The notes under the pieces were generated by a model that was not told where the DNA came from, searched no databases, and saw only the letters and a program-made list of their open reading frames with translations. The translations under genes and the position numbers were made by a program. Below are positions 1-7,433 of a stretch of 20,136 nucleotides of DNA, in pieces. Location of the stretch: the NCBI GenBank assembly GCA_035687045.1, contig DASRYU010000010.1, forward strand, positions 1 to 20,136. Reading direction: 5' to 3'. The first letter of the stretch is position 1; every line of letters begins with the position of its first letter. Source of the DNA: JAJPHT01 sp035687045 (GTDB lineage: Archaea; Thermoplasmatota; SW-10-69-26; JACQPN01; JAJPHT01).

Positions 1-1213
1 GGCCGAGGCTGTCGGCCATGGCGGCGAGGATGTCGCGCTCCTTCTCGGTGATCTCGCCGTCGGTGAGCGCGGCCTCGACGGCGGCGGCGTAGGCTTCGCG
101 ACGGCGCACGAGGCGGTAGTCCTCGGTGTCGTGGACGCGCGGCATGGCGCGGTCGCTCACTTGCTCGGCGAAGCGTTGGAGGGGCGCGAGCGCGAAGAGG
201 AGGAGGCCGGCGGAGGCGATGCCGACGTAGGTGCCGAGGCGCTCGCCGAGAAAGACGGCGGCGCTTTCGCTGGCGACGAAGAAGAGCGCGACGAAGATGC
301 CGGCGATGGTGCTGCGGCCGATCGTCCACTTCAGCTTGAGGTCGAGGTCCACGACGTTGTAGCGGATGACGGCGTAGACGACGGCGAAGACGAAGAGGAC
401 GTCGATGAGCATGTGCGTGACCGGCGGCGCGGGCGTGCCGAACTCGGGCGCGAGCACCTGGAGGAGCGTGAGGGGCGAGAGCGCGAGGAGGACGAGCCCG
501 ACGGCGCGCTCATCCGCGCTCGCACGTCCGGCGAGGCTGCGCAGGAGCGTGTAGGCGACGAGCGCGATCGCACCGGCGACGATGAGGAACGCGAGGAGCG
601 TGGCGGCGAGGCCGAGCGGGGGCGCGTCGAGCGCGAGGGCGCGGCGCGGCTCGAAGATCAGCGGGTAGACGTGGAAGCCGAGCGCGTCGCTGAGGTTGAG
701 CCAGAGGACGGGGACGAGCGCCCACGCGGTGCGCGTGCGATAGGGGCCGGGCGGCGTGGCGAGCCAGCGCCACGCGAGAGCGATGACGCCGACCGCGAAG
801 CCGACGCCGAAAACGAGGAGGATGAGCGACCAGAAGGCGTCGGTGATGCCGCCTCCCGCGACGAACGAGCTCCGCGCCGCGAAGGCGTACGCGCTGGTGC
901 CGGCGGCGGCGAGAGCGACCCCGACGAGCGCCACGCGGTGCGCCACGCCCAGCGCCATGCGGGGGTAGATGATGCCGAAGCCCGCCATGGTGCCGGAGCA
1001 GAGCGCGCCCGCCGTGACGGCGGCGGCGAGGATGAGGTCGAGGGGGAGGCCGAAGACGGTGAAGAGGGGGACGAGCAGCGCGTTGATGCCCGCGAGCGAG
1101 ACGAGGAGCCCGACAAAGAGCGCGAGGAGGTTGCGTCGGCCGATCCAGGCGACGAAGGGGCCGGCGGCGAAGGCGAGGAGCGACGTGAGCAGGAGCGCGT
1201 AGTCCAACAGCAT
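1..1213 (-). CDS. Multi-pass (7TM-type) membrane protein with TerB-like C-terminal segment, 3' end cut by window edge
   Basis: The frame is open from an ATG at 1213 to the left edge, giving 404 visible codons and no stop. The N-terminal two thirds is a series of about eight hydrophobic helices, starting MLLDYALLLTSLLAFAAGPF. The later part (IRYNVVDLDLKLKWTIGRS, then two more helices ending in APLQRFAEQVSDR) resembles the membrane-sensor region placed before many histidine kinases. No kinase domain follows. Instead there is a charged region (RLVRRREAYAAAVEAALTDG, then EITEKERDILAAMADSLG) that looks like the acidic start of a TerB-like helical domain. The role is unknown; a membrane sensor or scaffold is an inference. 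The next gene is divergent, with 121 bases between the chosen starts. The codon pattern matches its neighbours. Confidence 0.8.
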   Translation of the reverse strand, partial: MLLDYALLLTSLLAFAAGPFVAWIGRRNLLALFVGLLVSLAGINALLVPLFTVFGLPLDLILAAAVTAGALCSGTMAGFGIIYPRMALGVAHRVALVGVALAAAGTSAYAFAARSSFVAGGGITDAFWSLILLVFGVGFAVGVIALAWRWLATPPGPYRTRTAWALVPVLWLNLSDALGFHVYPLIFEPRRALALDAPPLGLAATLLAFLIVAGAIALVAYTLLRSLAGRASADERAVGLVLLALSPLTLLQVLAPEFGTPAPPVTHMLIDVLFVFAVVYAVIRYNVVDLDLKLKWTIGRSTIAGIFVALFFVASESAAVFLGERLGTYVGIASAGLLLFALAPLQRFAEQVSDRAMPRVHDTEDYRLVRRREAYAAAVEAALTDGEITEKERDILAAMADSLG

Positions 1214-1334
1214 CCGCAGGCCGCCCGTAGGTGCTCGTATGACGGCCCGCGGGGAAGAAGAACCTTCGCCGGCGCGCGGCGGCCGTCCCCGCGGTGCGCG
1301 AGCTTCAAGCGGCGCCCGCGCCTCGCCCGCCTCG

Positions 1335-1778
1335 ATGGCGGCGAAGAAGGGCGCGAAGCGCGCCTCGGCGAAGAAGACCTCTCCGAAGAAGGCGGCCGCA
1401 CCGCGCGCTGGCCGCCGCCCGCCCGCGGCGCCGAGCGGGGACTGGCGCGACGCGACGCTCGCGCGCGTGCGTCGGCTCATCCTGGAGGCGGACCCGGAGG
1501 CGGTGGAGGAGCGCAAGTGGCGCAAGCCGACGAACCCCGACGGCGTCGCCGTCTGGTCGCACGGTGGCATCCTGTGCACGGGCGAGGTGTACAAGGACAA
1601 GGTGAAGCTCACGTTCGCGAAGGGCGCCGCGCTGCCGGATCCCACGCGCCTGTTCAACGCGAGCCTGGAGGGGAACGCGCGCCGCGCCATCGACCTTCGC
1701 GAGGGCGACGCGGTGGAGGAGGCGGCGTTCAAGGAGCTTGTCCGCGCGGCGGTCGCGTTGGACCTGCGCGCGTCGTGA
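1335..1778 (+). CDS. DUF1801-type (YdhG-like) domain protein with lysine/alanine-rich basic tail
   Basis: From the ATG at 1335 the product is 147 aa. Residues 1 to about 30 are a basic low-complexity tail (MAAKKGAKRASAKKTSPKKA). The folded part then follows, with RRLILEADPEAVEERKWRKP, the VWSHGGILCTGEVYKDKVKL strand region and LFNASLEGNARRAIDLREGD near the C-terminus. This matches the small DUF1801 fold, whose biochemical role is not established. An in-frame ATG at 1239 would add 32 Arg/Ala/Gly-rich residues. I prefer 1335 because the extension looks like non-coding sequence and would leave almost no room for the divergent neighbour's promoter. The tail resembles those of histone H1-like proteins and might bind nucleic acid; this is inference. 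Confidence 0.72.
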   Translation: MAAKKGAKRASAKKTSPKKAAAPRAGRRPPAAPSGDWRDATLARVRRLILEADPEAVEERKWRKPTNPDGVAVWSHGGILCTGEVYKDKVKLTFAKGAALPDPTRLFNASLEGNARRAIDLREGDAVEEAAFKELVRAAVALDLRAS

Positions 1779-1920
1779 GCATCCGGCGGCGACGCGAACA
1801 CGTCCATGGACCTCCGCGAGCGGTCGTCGCCTCTGCTTGCCTCGAGGCGCGTGTGGAGGGCGAAACGCTTTCCTTCCGCGCGCGTTCTCCCGGTCCCCGA
1901 AGACACGCGACGAGAATGAG

Positions 1921-1967
1921 GCGGGCGCGGCCATAGGTTCGAAGGCAGTCGTTGCGGCCGCGCCCGC
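1921..1967. repeat. Perfect 12-bp inverted repeat (hairpin, 23-nt loop)
   Basis: The left arm GCGGGCGCGGCC (1921-1932) is the exact reverse complement of the right arm GGCCGCGCCCGC (1956-1967), and the two are separated by 23 bases containing GGTTCGAAGG. It lies 142 bases after the DUF1801 stop and 181 bases before galU. No T-run follows, so it is not a canonical intrinsic terminator. It could stabilise an mRNA end, be part of a small RNA, or be a protein-binding site. The loop carries a GGTTCGAA string like a tRNA T-loop, but no tRNA can be folded around it. Confidence 0.6.
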
Positions 1968-2117
1968 TGCCGTGCACTGGCGACCAAGCGGGCTCCCCAG
2001 CCTACTTAGCGGTTTCTGCTATCACGCGGCGGGGTGGTCGCCGGTGCGCGGCTGCCTCTTATAGGCTGGCGCGGCCCGCCGCGTCGGTCGCCTCCCTGCG
2101 CGCGATGTTCCAAGCTC

Positions 2118-2124
2118 TGTATAC
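2118..2124 (+). promoter_or_regulatory. Candidate TATA-like element for the galU operon
   Basis: TGTATAC is an isolated AT-rich island centred about 28 bases before the galU ATG. If the host is archaeal, that spacing would give a leaderless or nearly leaderless transcript. A second candidate, CTCTTATAG at 2056-2064, would give a leader of about 60 bases. Neither has a clear BRE or -35 partner, so both are suggestions only. An AGGAG at 2142-2146 is only two bases from the ATG, too close for a normal Shine-Dalgarno. Confidence 0.22.
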
Positions 2125-2148
2125 CACCCTGGAGCAGCAGCAGGAGCG

Positions 2149-3066
2149 ATGAAGGCAGTCATCCCCGCAGCGGGGCTAGGTACCCGTTTCCTTCCGGCGA
2201 CGAAGAATTCGCCCAAGGAGATGCTCCCGCTCGTGGATCGGCCCGCCATCCAGTACGTCGTCGAGGAGGCCGTGGCCTCCGGCATCACGGACATCGTCAT
2301 CATCACCGGCCGCGGGAAGCGCGCCATCGAGGACCACTTCGACCGCAACTTCGAGCTCGAGCACCTTCTCGGCTCGAAGGGGGACCAGTCGATGATGGAC
2401 GAGATGCGCCGCATCGCCGAGATGGCGGAGATCCACTACGTGCGCCAGCGCGAGACGCGCGGCCTCGGCCACGCCATCCTCTGCGCGAAGAACCACATCG
2501 GCGACGAGCCCTTCGCCGTGCTCCTTGGCGACGACGTCTGCTTCTCCTCCGTCCCCGCGCTCTCGCAGCTCCTGCAGCGCCACCAGAAGTACCGCGGCAG
2601 CGTCCTCTCCGTCGAGAACGTCCCGCAGGACCGCGTCTCCTCCTACGGCGTCATCGAGCCCGGCAGCGAGGTGGAGCCGGGCCTCTTCACGCTCACCGAC
2701 CTCGTCGAGAAGCCGCGGCCCAACGAGGCGCCAAGCCAGATGGGCATCCTCGGCCGCTACGTCCTCACGCCGGAGATCTTCGACGCGCTCGAGCGCACCT
2801 CCCCCGGCCGCAACGGCGAGATCCAGCTCACGGACGCCATCAAGCTCCTTCTCGAGGACCAGGCCGTGTACGCGAGCGTGCTCGAAGGCAAGCGCTACGA
2901 CCTCGGCAACAAGCTTGAGTGGCTCAAGACGAACGTCGAGGTCGCGCTCATGCGGGAGGAGTTCCGCGAGCCGATGCTCGAGTTCCTCCAGGCGCTCATC
3001 GCGCAGGAGGAGCCGATGGTCACCTCTCGCAACAGCCCCTCGTCCCGCCGGAGGGTGACCTCGTGA
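2149..3066 (+). CDS. galU: UTP--glucose-1-phosphate uridylyltransferase
   Basis: This enzyme makes UDP-glucose from glucose-1-phosphate and UTP in the cytoplasm. It is 305 aa, close to the usual bacterial GalU length. It opens with the nucleotidyltransferase signature MKAVIPAAGLGTRFLPATKN (residues 1-20), followed by SPKEMLPLVDRPAIQYVVEE, which carries the sugar-nucleotide pocket, then VVIPT-type DIVIITGRGKRAIEDHFDR, LGDD for metal/nucleotide binding, LVEKP, and GRYVLTPEIFDALERT. The C-terminus ends in a short basic tail. Its stop overlaps the next gene's start by four bases (GTGA at 3063-3066), so it is the first gene of a coupled three-gene operon for UDP-xylose supply. Alternatives such as RfbA-type thymidylyltransferases lack this N-terminal pattern. 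Confidence 0.95.
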   Translation: MKAVIPAAGLGTRFLPATKNSPKEMLPLVDRPAIQYVVEEAVASGITDIVIITGRGKRAIEDHFDRNFELEHLLGSKGDQSMMDEMRRIAEMAEIHYVRQRETRGLGHAILCAKNHIGDEPFAVLLGDDVCFSSVPALSQLLQRHQKYRGSVLSVENVPQDRVSSYGVIEPGSEVEPGLFTLTDLVEKPRPNEAPSQMGILGRYVLTPEIFDALERTSPGRNGEIQLTDAIKLLLEDQAVYASVLEGKRYDLGNKLEWLKTNVEVALMREEFREPMLEFLQALIAQEEPMVTSRNSPSSRRRVTS

Positions 3067-4025
3067 GGACGCACCTCGTCGCGGGCGCCGCGGGCTTCCT
3101 CGGGAGCCACCTCGTTGACCGCATCCTCGCGGAGGGGGACCGCGTCGTCGCCGTCGACAACTGCCTCACCGGCTCCGTCGCGAACCTCGCGCACCTCAAG
3201 CCCAGCCGCCGCTACCGCTACATCCAGCACGACGTCACGCTGCCGCTTGTTCTCGACGAGCGCGTGGAGTTCGTCTGGAACCTCGCCTCGCCCGCGTCGC
3301 CCCCCGAGTACATGCGCCTCCCCCTCGAGACGCTGCGGGTGGGCTCCGTCGGGACGGAGAACCTTCTCCAGCTCGCGCGCGAGCACGACGCGCGCTTCTT
3401 CCTCGCCTCCACGAGCGAGGTGTACGGCGACCCCGACATCTCGCCGCAGCCCGAGTCGTACTGGGGCCGCGTGAACCCGGTCGGCCCGCGCAGCGTCTAC
3501 GACGAGGCGAAGCGCTACGCGGAGGCGCTCACGACCGCCTACCGCACCTACCACGGCGTCGATACCGTCATCGTTCGCATCTTCAACACGTACGGCCCGC
3601 GCATGCGCCTCGACGACGGGCGCGTCGTGCCCAACTTCATCGGCCAGGCCCTGCGCGGCGAGCCGCTCACCGTCTACGGCGACGGGAGCCAGACGCGCTC
3701 CTTCTGCTTCGTCGAGGACGAGATCGACGGCTTCTGGCGGCTCATGATGAGCGACGAGACGGGGCCGATGAACATCGGCAACCCGCGCGAGATGACGATG
3801 ATGGAGCTCGCGAAGGCGCTCGAGGCGGTCGTCGGCCACCCGCTCCCCCTCTCCTACCGCCCGCTCCCGAAGGACGACCCGAAGCAGCGCCGCCCCGACA
3901 TCACGCTCGCGCGCGAGCGCCTCGGCTGGGAGCCGAAGGTGCCCCTCGAGGAGGGGCTGCGCCGCACGTACGAGTGGTTCGCGCAGCGCCAGACGGTGGA
4001 GACCGTCGCCGAGGTGGAAGCATGA
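3063..4025 (+). CDS. UDP-glucuronate decarboxylase (UDP-xylose synthase), extended SDR family
   Basis: The predicted reaction is NAD-dependent decarboxylation of UDP-glucuronate to UDP-xylose. It is 320 aa, starting at a GTG that overlaps the galU stop. The Rossmann glycine motif GAAGFLGSH spans residues 8-16. Family-specific motifs are NLASPASPPEY (about 73-83), TSEVYGDP with Glu119 (118-124), PQPESYWGRVNPVGPRS (128-144), the catalytic pair Tyr146/Lys150 in VYDEAKRYAE, and the C-terminal DPKQRRPDITLARERLGWEP. The stretch around the Tyr normally reads SCYDE; here it is SVYDE, a mild change. The three-gene order GalU-UXS-Ugd makes the assignment strong. It overlaps the next gene by four bases (ATGA). 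Confidence 0.93.
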   Translation: MRTHLVAGAAGFLGSHLVDRILAEGDRVVAVDNCLTGSVANLAHLKPSRRYRYIQHDVTLPLVLDERVEFVWNLASPASPPEYMRLPLETLRVGSVGTENLLQLAREHDARFFLASTSEVYGDPDISPQPESYWGRVNPVGPRSVYDEAKRYAEALTTAYRTYHGVDTVIVRIFNTYGPRMRLDDGRVVPNFIGQALRGEPLTVYGDGSQTRSFCFVEDEIDGFWRLMMSDETGPMNIGNPREMTMMELAKALEAVVGHPLPLSYRPLPKDDPKQRRPDITLARERLGWEPKVPLEEGLRRTYEWFAQRQTVETVAEVEA

Positions 4026-5419
4026 GCGACGTCGCGACCGCGCCCGGCGCGAGCGTCGCGATCATCGGCGGCGGCTACGTGGGCCTCTGCACGGGCGCCG
4101 TGTTCGCGAAGCAGGGGCACCGCGTGCGCATCGTCGACGTGCTCCCCGAGAAGGTCGCGGCCATCCGGCGCGGCGAGGCGCCCTTCCATGAGCCCGGCCT
4201 CGAGGACGCGCTGCGCGAGGTCGTCGCGAGCGGCCGCCTCACCGCCACGACCGACCTCGAGGCGGCGGTGCGCGAGAGCGACTTCACCTTCCTGTGCGTC
4301 GGCACGCCGCAGGGCAAGGACGGGCAGAGCGACCTCACGTACCTCCGCCAGGCCTCGGCGGCCGTCGGGCGTGCGCTCCGCGGGCGCCGCGGCTTCCACG
4401 TCGTCGTCACGAAGAGCACCGTGCCCCCGCGCACCGCGGAGGACGTCGTGCGCCCCGAGCTGGAGGCCGCGAGCGGCCTCGCGATGGGCGACGACACGTT
4501 CCAGGTCGCGTCGAACCCGGAGTTCCTGAAGGAGGGCACGGCCATGAAGGACGCGTGCCAACCGGACCGCATCGTCGTCGGCGCCTTCTCCGCGAAGGCG
4601 GGCGAGGCGGTGCTCTCGCTCTACGACGCGTTCGACTGCCCGAAGATCCTCGTCGACCCGCGCACGAGCGAGATGATCAAGTACGCCGCCAACGCGTTCC
4701 TCGCGCTCAAGATCGGCTTCTCCAACGAGATGGCCAACGTGTCCGAGCGCCTCGGCATCGACTGGTACGACGTCGCGAACGGCATCGGCCACGACCCGCG
4801 CATCGGGCCCCTCTTCCTCCGCGCGGGCGCCGGCTTCGGCGGCTCGTGCTTCCCGAAGGACGTCGCCGCCATCGCGCACGTCGCGCGCACCTCCGGCGCC
4901 CCCAGCCGCCTGTTGCAGGCGGTGCTCGATGGCAACGAGGAGCAGCCGCTCGTGACGGTGAAGATGCTGCGCGAGGAGCTGGGCGAGCTCGCCGGCAAGC
5001 GCATCGCGCTCCTCGGCCTCGCCTTCAAGCCGGACACGGATGACGTGCGCGAGACGCGCGCCGTCCCCATCCTGCGCGCGCTCCAGGCCGCCGGCGCCAC
5101 CGTCGTCGCGCACGACCCTGCGGCGCGGAGGACGTTCCAGGCGCTCGGCGTGCCCGTCGAGATGGCGGAGAGCGCGGAGGACGCGCTGCGCGAGGCCGAC
5201 GGCTGCATCGTGCAGACGGAGTGGGCCGACTACCGCCGCCTCGCCCCCGCGCAGTTCCTCCGGCTCATGCGCGCGCCCGTCGTCGTCGACGGCCGCCGCA
5301 CGTTCGACCCCGCGACGATGCTCGCGGCCGGCGTCCGCTACCGCGCCATCGGCCTCGGCCGCGAGCGCGCCGCCGCGCCCAGCCCGGACGCGACGAGGCC
5401 CGCGCGCGCAAGCGCCTGA
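4022..5419 (+). CDS. ugd: UDP-glucose 6-dehydrogenase
   Basis: It oxidises UDP-glucose to UDP-glucuronate with two NAD+, feeding the UDP-xylose synthase encoded just upstream. It is 465 aa. It has an N-terminal NAD motif IIGGGYVGLCTG (about 14-24), VGTPQ (93-97), TKSTVPPRT (130-138), NPEFLKEG (165-172), the central helix SEMIKYAANAFLALKIGFSN (with Lys220 and Asn224), and the active-site loop GAGFGGSCFPKD with catalytic Cys276. The C-terminal domain has LGLAFKPDTDDVRETRA. The UDP-Man/GDP-Man dehydrogenase relatives share this fold, but the context favours UDP-glucose. The last 20 or so residues are an Ala/Pro-rich tail. It starts at the ATG inside an ATGA overlap and ends the plus-strand operon. 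Confidence 0.94.
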   Translation: MSDVATAPGASVAIIGGGYVGLCTGAVFAKQGHRVRIVDVLPEKVAAIRRGEAPFHEPGLEDALREVVASGRLTATTDLEAAVRESDFTFLCVGTPQGKDGQSDLTYLRQASAAVGRALRGRRGFHVVVTKSTVPPRTAEDVVRPELEAASGLAMGDDTFQVASNPEFLKEGTAMKDACQPDRIVVGAFSAKAGEAVLSLYDAFDCPKILVDPRTSEMIKYAANAFLALKIGFSNEMANVSERLGIDWYDVANGIGHDPRIGPLFLRAGAGFGGSCFPKDVAAIAHVARTSGAPSRLLQAVLDGNEEQPLVTVKMLREELGELAGKRIALLGLAFKPDTDDVRETRAVPILRALQAAGATVVAHDPAARRTFQALGVPVEMAESAEDALREADGCIVQTEWADYRRLAPAQFLRLMRAPVVVDGRRTFDPATMLAAGVRYRAIGLGRERAAAPSPDATRPARASA

Positions 5420-5542
5420 GCGGCCGCGTTCCTCGAGCGCTTCGCGCAAGACCCGTGGACCCGGGCACCCGAGGACCCGGGAGGAGAAAGCGTGCGCGGC
5501 GGGTCGCCGGAGCGGACACGGGACAGGCCGGCGCGCGCCCGC
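5420..5542. other. Convergent intergenic region between the two operons
   Basis: Here the plus-strand UDP-xylose operon and the minus-strand glycosyltransferase operon meet tail to tail. It contains two copies of GGACCCGGG (5457-5465 and 5473-5481) and no T-rich tract, so no intrinsic terminator is recognisable on either strand. Confidence 0.6.
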
Positions 5543-6367
5543 CTACCGGTTCGCGAAACTCTCCACCGTGCGCTGCGCCGGCTTCGTCTTCGCGTCGGCC
5601 GCGTCGAGCCACGGGCGACCCGTCGCGCTGAGGAACTCGCTCCTGTCCCACGTGCGGATGGGCGACGGGTTCGTCGGGTCCGGCTCGCACACGTACGTCT
5701 CGTCCGCGACGCGGCGCAGCGCGCCCATCCCGGCGGAGCGCAGCATCGCCTCGACGCACGCGCGGTTCGCGGCCCACCAGTTCGTGGCGTCGCCGGCGAA
5801 GTCGTGCTCGAGGAACGACAGGCGCGGCCACCCCTTCGCGACGAGCGCGGCGCGGTCGGCGATGTCGCGCGGCTTGTCCGTGTCGGTGCGCACCTCGTCC
5901 TCGGGCGCCATGAGCGTCTGGAAGACGAGCATGCGCTTCGTGACGTTCGCGACGCAGTCGAGCCCGAGCATGGGGTAGCGCAGGTGGTAGAGCACGCCCA
6001 TGAAGAGCACGAGGTCGTACTCGCGCTCCTCGTGCGCGAGGTCGTACACCTGCATGCGCCGGAACTCGACGCGCTGCGAGAGCCCCATCTGCTTCGCGGC
6101 CCAGTTCGCCTGCGCGAGGTAGCGCGGGTCGAGGTCGATGCCGGTCACGTGCGCGCCGCGCTTGGCGAGCTCGAACGAGTAGAACCCGGCGTTGCAGCCG
6201 ATGTCGAGGGCCGTCCAGCCGTTCAGGTTCTCCGGGATGTGCGGCGCGATCTCGTTCCACTTGAAGCGCGGGAAGTCGCCGAACGGGTGGTCGGGCGCCG
6301 TCTGCGTGCCATCGGGGAAGTGGAGGTTGTGGAACCAGGGGCCCAGGCGCGCGATGTCCTCACGCAC
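5543..6367 (-). CDS. SAM-dependent methyltransferase, TIGR04290-like (Mo5U34/CmoB-related fold)
   Basis: The product is 274 aa and starts at a GTG (6367) that overlaps the upstream glycosyltransferase stop by eight bases. It begins MREDIARLGPWFHNLHFPDG and carries the SAM-binding motif I LDIGCNAGFYSFELAKRGA (about residues 54-72), an acidic motif II GIDLDPRYLAQANWA, and LVLFMGVLYHLRYPMLGLD (motif IV-like). This is the pattern of the Mo5U34 methyltransferase superfamily. The N-terminus and the setting among CgeB-like glycosyltransferases match the TIGR04290 (Rta_06860) group as I remember it. The substrate is unknown; O-methylation of a sugar built by the operon is an inference. It is the last gene of the eight-gene minus operon. 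The related CmoB acts on tRNA, but nothing here points to tRNA. Confidence 0.85.
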   Translation of the reverse strand: MREDIARLGPWFHNLHFPDGTQTAPDHPFGDFPRFKWNEIAPHIPENLNGWTALDIGCNAGFYSFELAKRGAHVTGIDLDPRYLAQANWAAKQMGLSQRVEFRRMQVYDLAHEEREYDLVLFMGVLYHLRYPMLGLDCVANVTKRMLVFQTLMAPEDEVRTDTDKPRDIADRAALVAKGWPRLSFLEHDFAGDATNWWAANRACVEAMLRSAGMGALRRVADETYVCEPDPTNPSPIRTWDRSEFLSATGRPWLDAADAKTKPAQRTVESFANR

Positions 6368-7433
6368 GCGCCCTCGCCTCCTGCGCGCGCTTCGCGTACG
6401 CCTCGAGCTCCCGCGCGCGCTCGGCGGCGGTGTGCTTCGAGAGCACGCGGTCGCGCGCCCGCTCGCCGATGCGCCGCCGCTCGTCTTCGGGCGTCTCGCG
6501 CAGGATGCGCAGCGCCTCCTCGCTCGTGTGGGCGACGAGGATGCTGCGGCCGGGCTCGAAGAAGCTGTCGAGCCCTTCCCACCAGTCGCTCACGATGGGC
6601 GTCGCGCACGCGGCGGCCTCGAAGAGGCGGACGCTGGGCGACCATCCGGCCTTCACCATGTCGGCGCGCGTGACGTTGAGCGTGAAGCGCTGGCGGTTGT
6701 AGAAGCCGCGGTGCTCGCTCGGCGGCAGGTGGTCGACGCGCGAGACGTTCGCGGGCCAGCGGATCTCCGCCGGGTACTGCGGGCCCGCGACGAGGAAGCG
6801 CCCCTCCGGCCAGCGGCGCGCGGGCTCGACGAGGAGCCGCTCGAGCGCGGGCTGCCGGTCGATGCTGTACGTGCCGAGGTAGCCCATGTCGAGGTCGCGC
6901 TCGCGCTCCTCGGGGTAGTAGAGCTCGGGGTCGACGCTGCAGTAGAGGGGCCACGCGGCGCGCGCGCCGTAGCGCCGCTCGATGAGGTCCAACGTGGGCC
7001 CGCCGGTGAAGCTCAGGTACGCGTCGAACCCCTTGATCTGGCTGGGCTCGAGGTACTCGTGGTCGCCGCGCTCGAGCTTCGCGAGCGTCACGGGCGTGTC
7101 GATGTCGTAGAAGAACGTCGGGCCGCGCGCCGTGGCGTGCACCCAGCGGATGACGTCGGGCCCCTGAGGGACGTAGCTTCCCACGACGACCGCGTCGGCG
7201 TCGCGCACCTCGCGCTCGAAGCGCTTCAGGTCCGCGAGGTCCGCGTAGAGCTCCGTGCGGCCGAAGGGCGGGCGCGGCATGTCGCGGTTCGACGCGTACC
7301 AGGGCACGTCGCGCTCGAGGAAGAGGACGTCGTGGCCGCGGTTGACGAGCTCCCGCACGAGGCCGCGGTAGGTCGTGGCGTGGCCGTTCCCCCACGAGCT
7401 CGTGATGGAGAGGCCGAGGATGACGAGCTTCAG
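6360..7433 (-). CDS. CgeB-like glycosyltransferase (third CgeB-type domain of the operon), CTG start proposed
   Basis: The protein is 357 aa if translation begins at CTG 7433, which sits in a CTGA overlap with the preceding stop. The resulting start M(L)KLVILGLSITSSWGNGHA is what I expect for this group, and there is no ATG, GTG or TTG nearby in frame. The N-terminal half has SSWGNGHATTYRGLVREL and a GHDVLFLERD strand. The C-terminal half has the spore-coat/CgeB-type nucleotide-sugar region with FYNRQRFTLNVTRADMVKAG, then SPSVRLFEAAACATPIVSDW and EPGRSILVAHTSEEA. The donor and acceptor are unknown. It is homologous to both halves of the neighbouring fusion protein. It is probably cytoplasmic; no signal peptide or membrane helix is seen. 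Confidence 0.85.
   Translation of the reverse strand: MKLVILGLSITSSWGNGHATTYRGLVRELVNRGHDVLFLERDVPWYASNRDMPRPPFGRTELYADLADLKRFEREVRDADAVVVGSYVPQGPDVIRWVHATARGPTFFYDIDTPVTLAKLERGDHEYLEPSQIKGFDAYLSFTGGPTLDLIERRYGARAAWPLYCSVDPELYYPEERERDLDMGYLGTYSIDRQPALERLLVEPARRWPEGRFLVAGPQYPAEIRWPANVSRVDHLPPSEHRGFYNRQRFTLNVTRADMVKAGWSPSVRLFEAAACATPIVSDWWEGLDSFFEPGRSILVAHTSEEALRILRETPEDERRRIGERARDRVLSKHTAAERARELEAYAKRAQEARARA

Larger units (their letters stand above)
1779..2148. other. Gene-free stretch upstream of galU
   Basis: These 370 bases hold no convincing reading frame. The short frames here are Arg/Ala/Pro-rich and match no family. The stretch contains a perfect 12-bp inverted repeat at 1921-1967 and several A/T islets that are rare in this GC-rich sequence (CTTAGCGG at 2005, CTCTTATAG at 2056-2064, TGTATAC at 2118-2124), any of which could belong to a promoter for the galU operon. 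I found no tRNA or other recognisable RNA. Confidence 0.6.

Noticed and set aside
131..1936. Long plus-strand open frame of 601 codons rich in Glu, Arg and Asp
   Set aside because: It shares codon boundaries with the minus-strand membrane protein and is its antisense shadow; composition is unlike any folded family.
1921..1967. Possible tRNA because of the GGTTCGAA string
   Set aside because: No acceptor stem, anticodon arm or CCA can be built around it on either strand; the arms form one simple 12-bp hairpin.
3854..5449. Minus-strand 531-codon open frame opposite ugd
   Set aside because: Arg/Glu/Ala-rich antisense shadow of a clearly real dehydrogenase gene.
5457..5481. Two copies of GGACCCGGG as an attachment site or terminator
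   Set aside because: Only nine bases each, GC-rich by background, with no nearby integrase and no T-tract.
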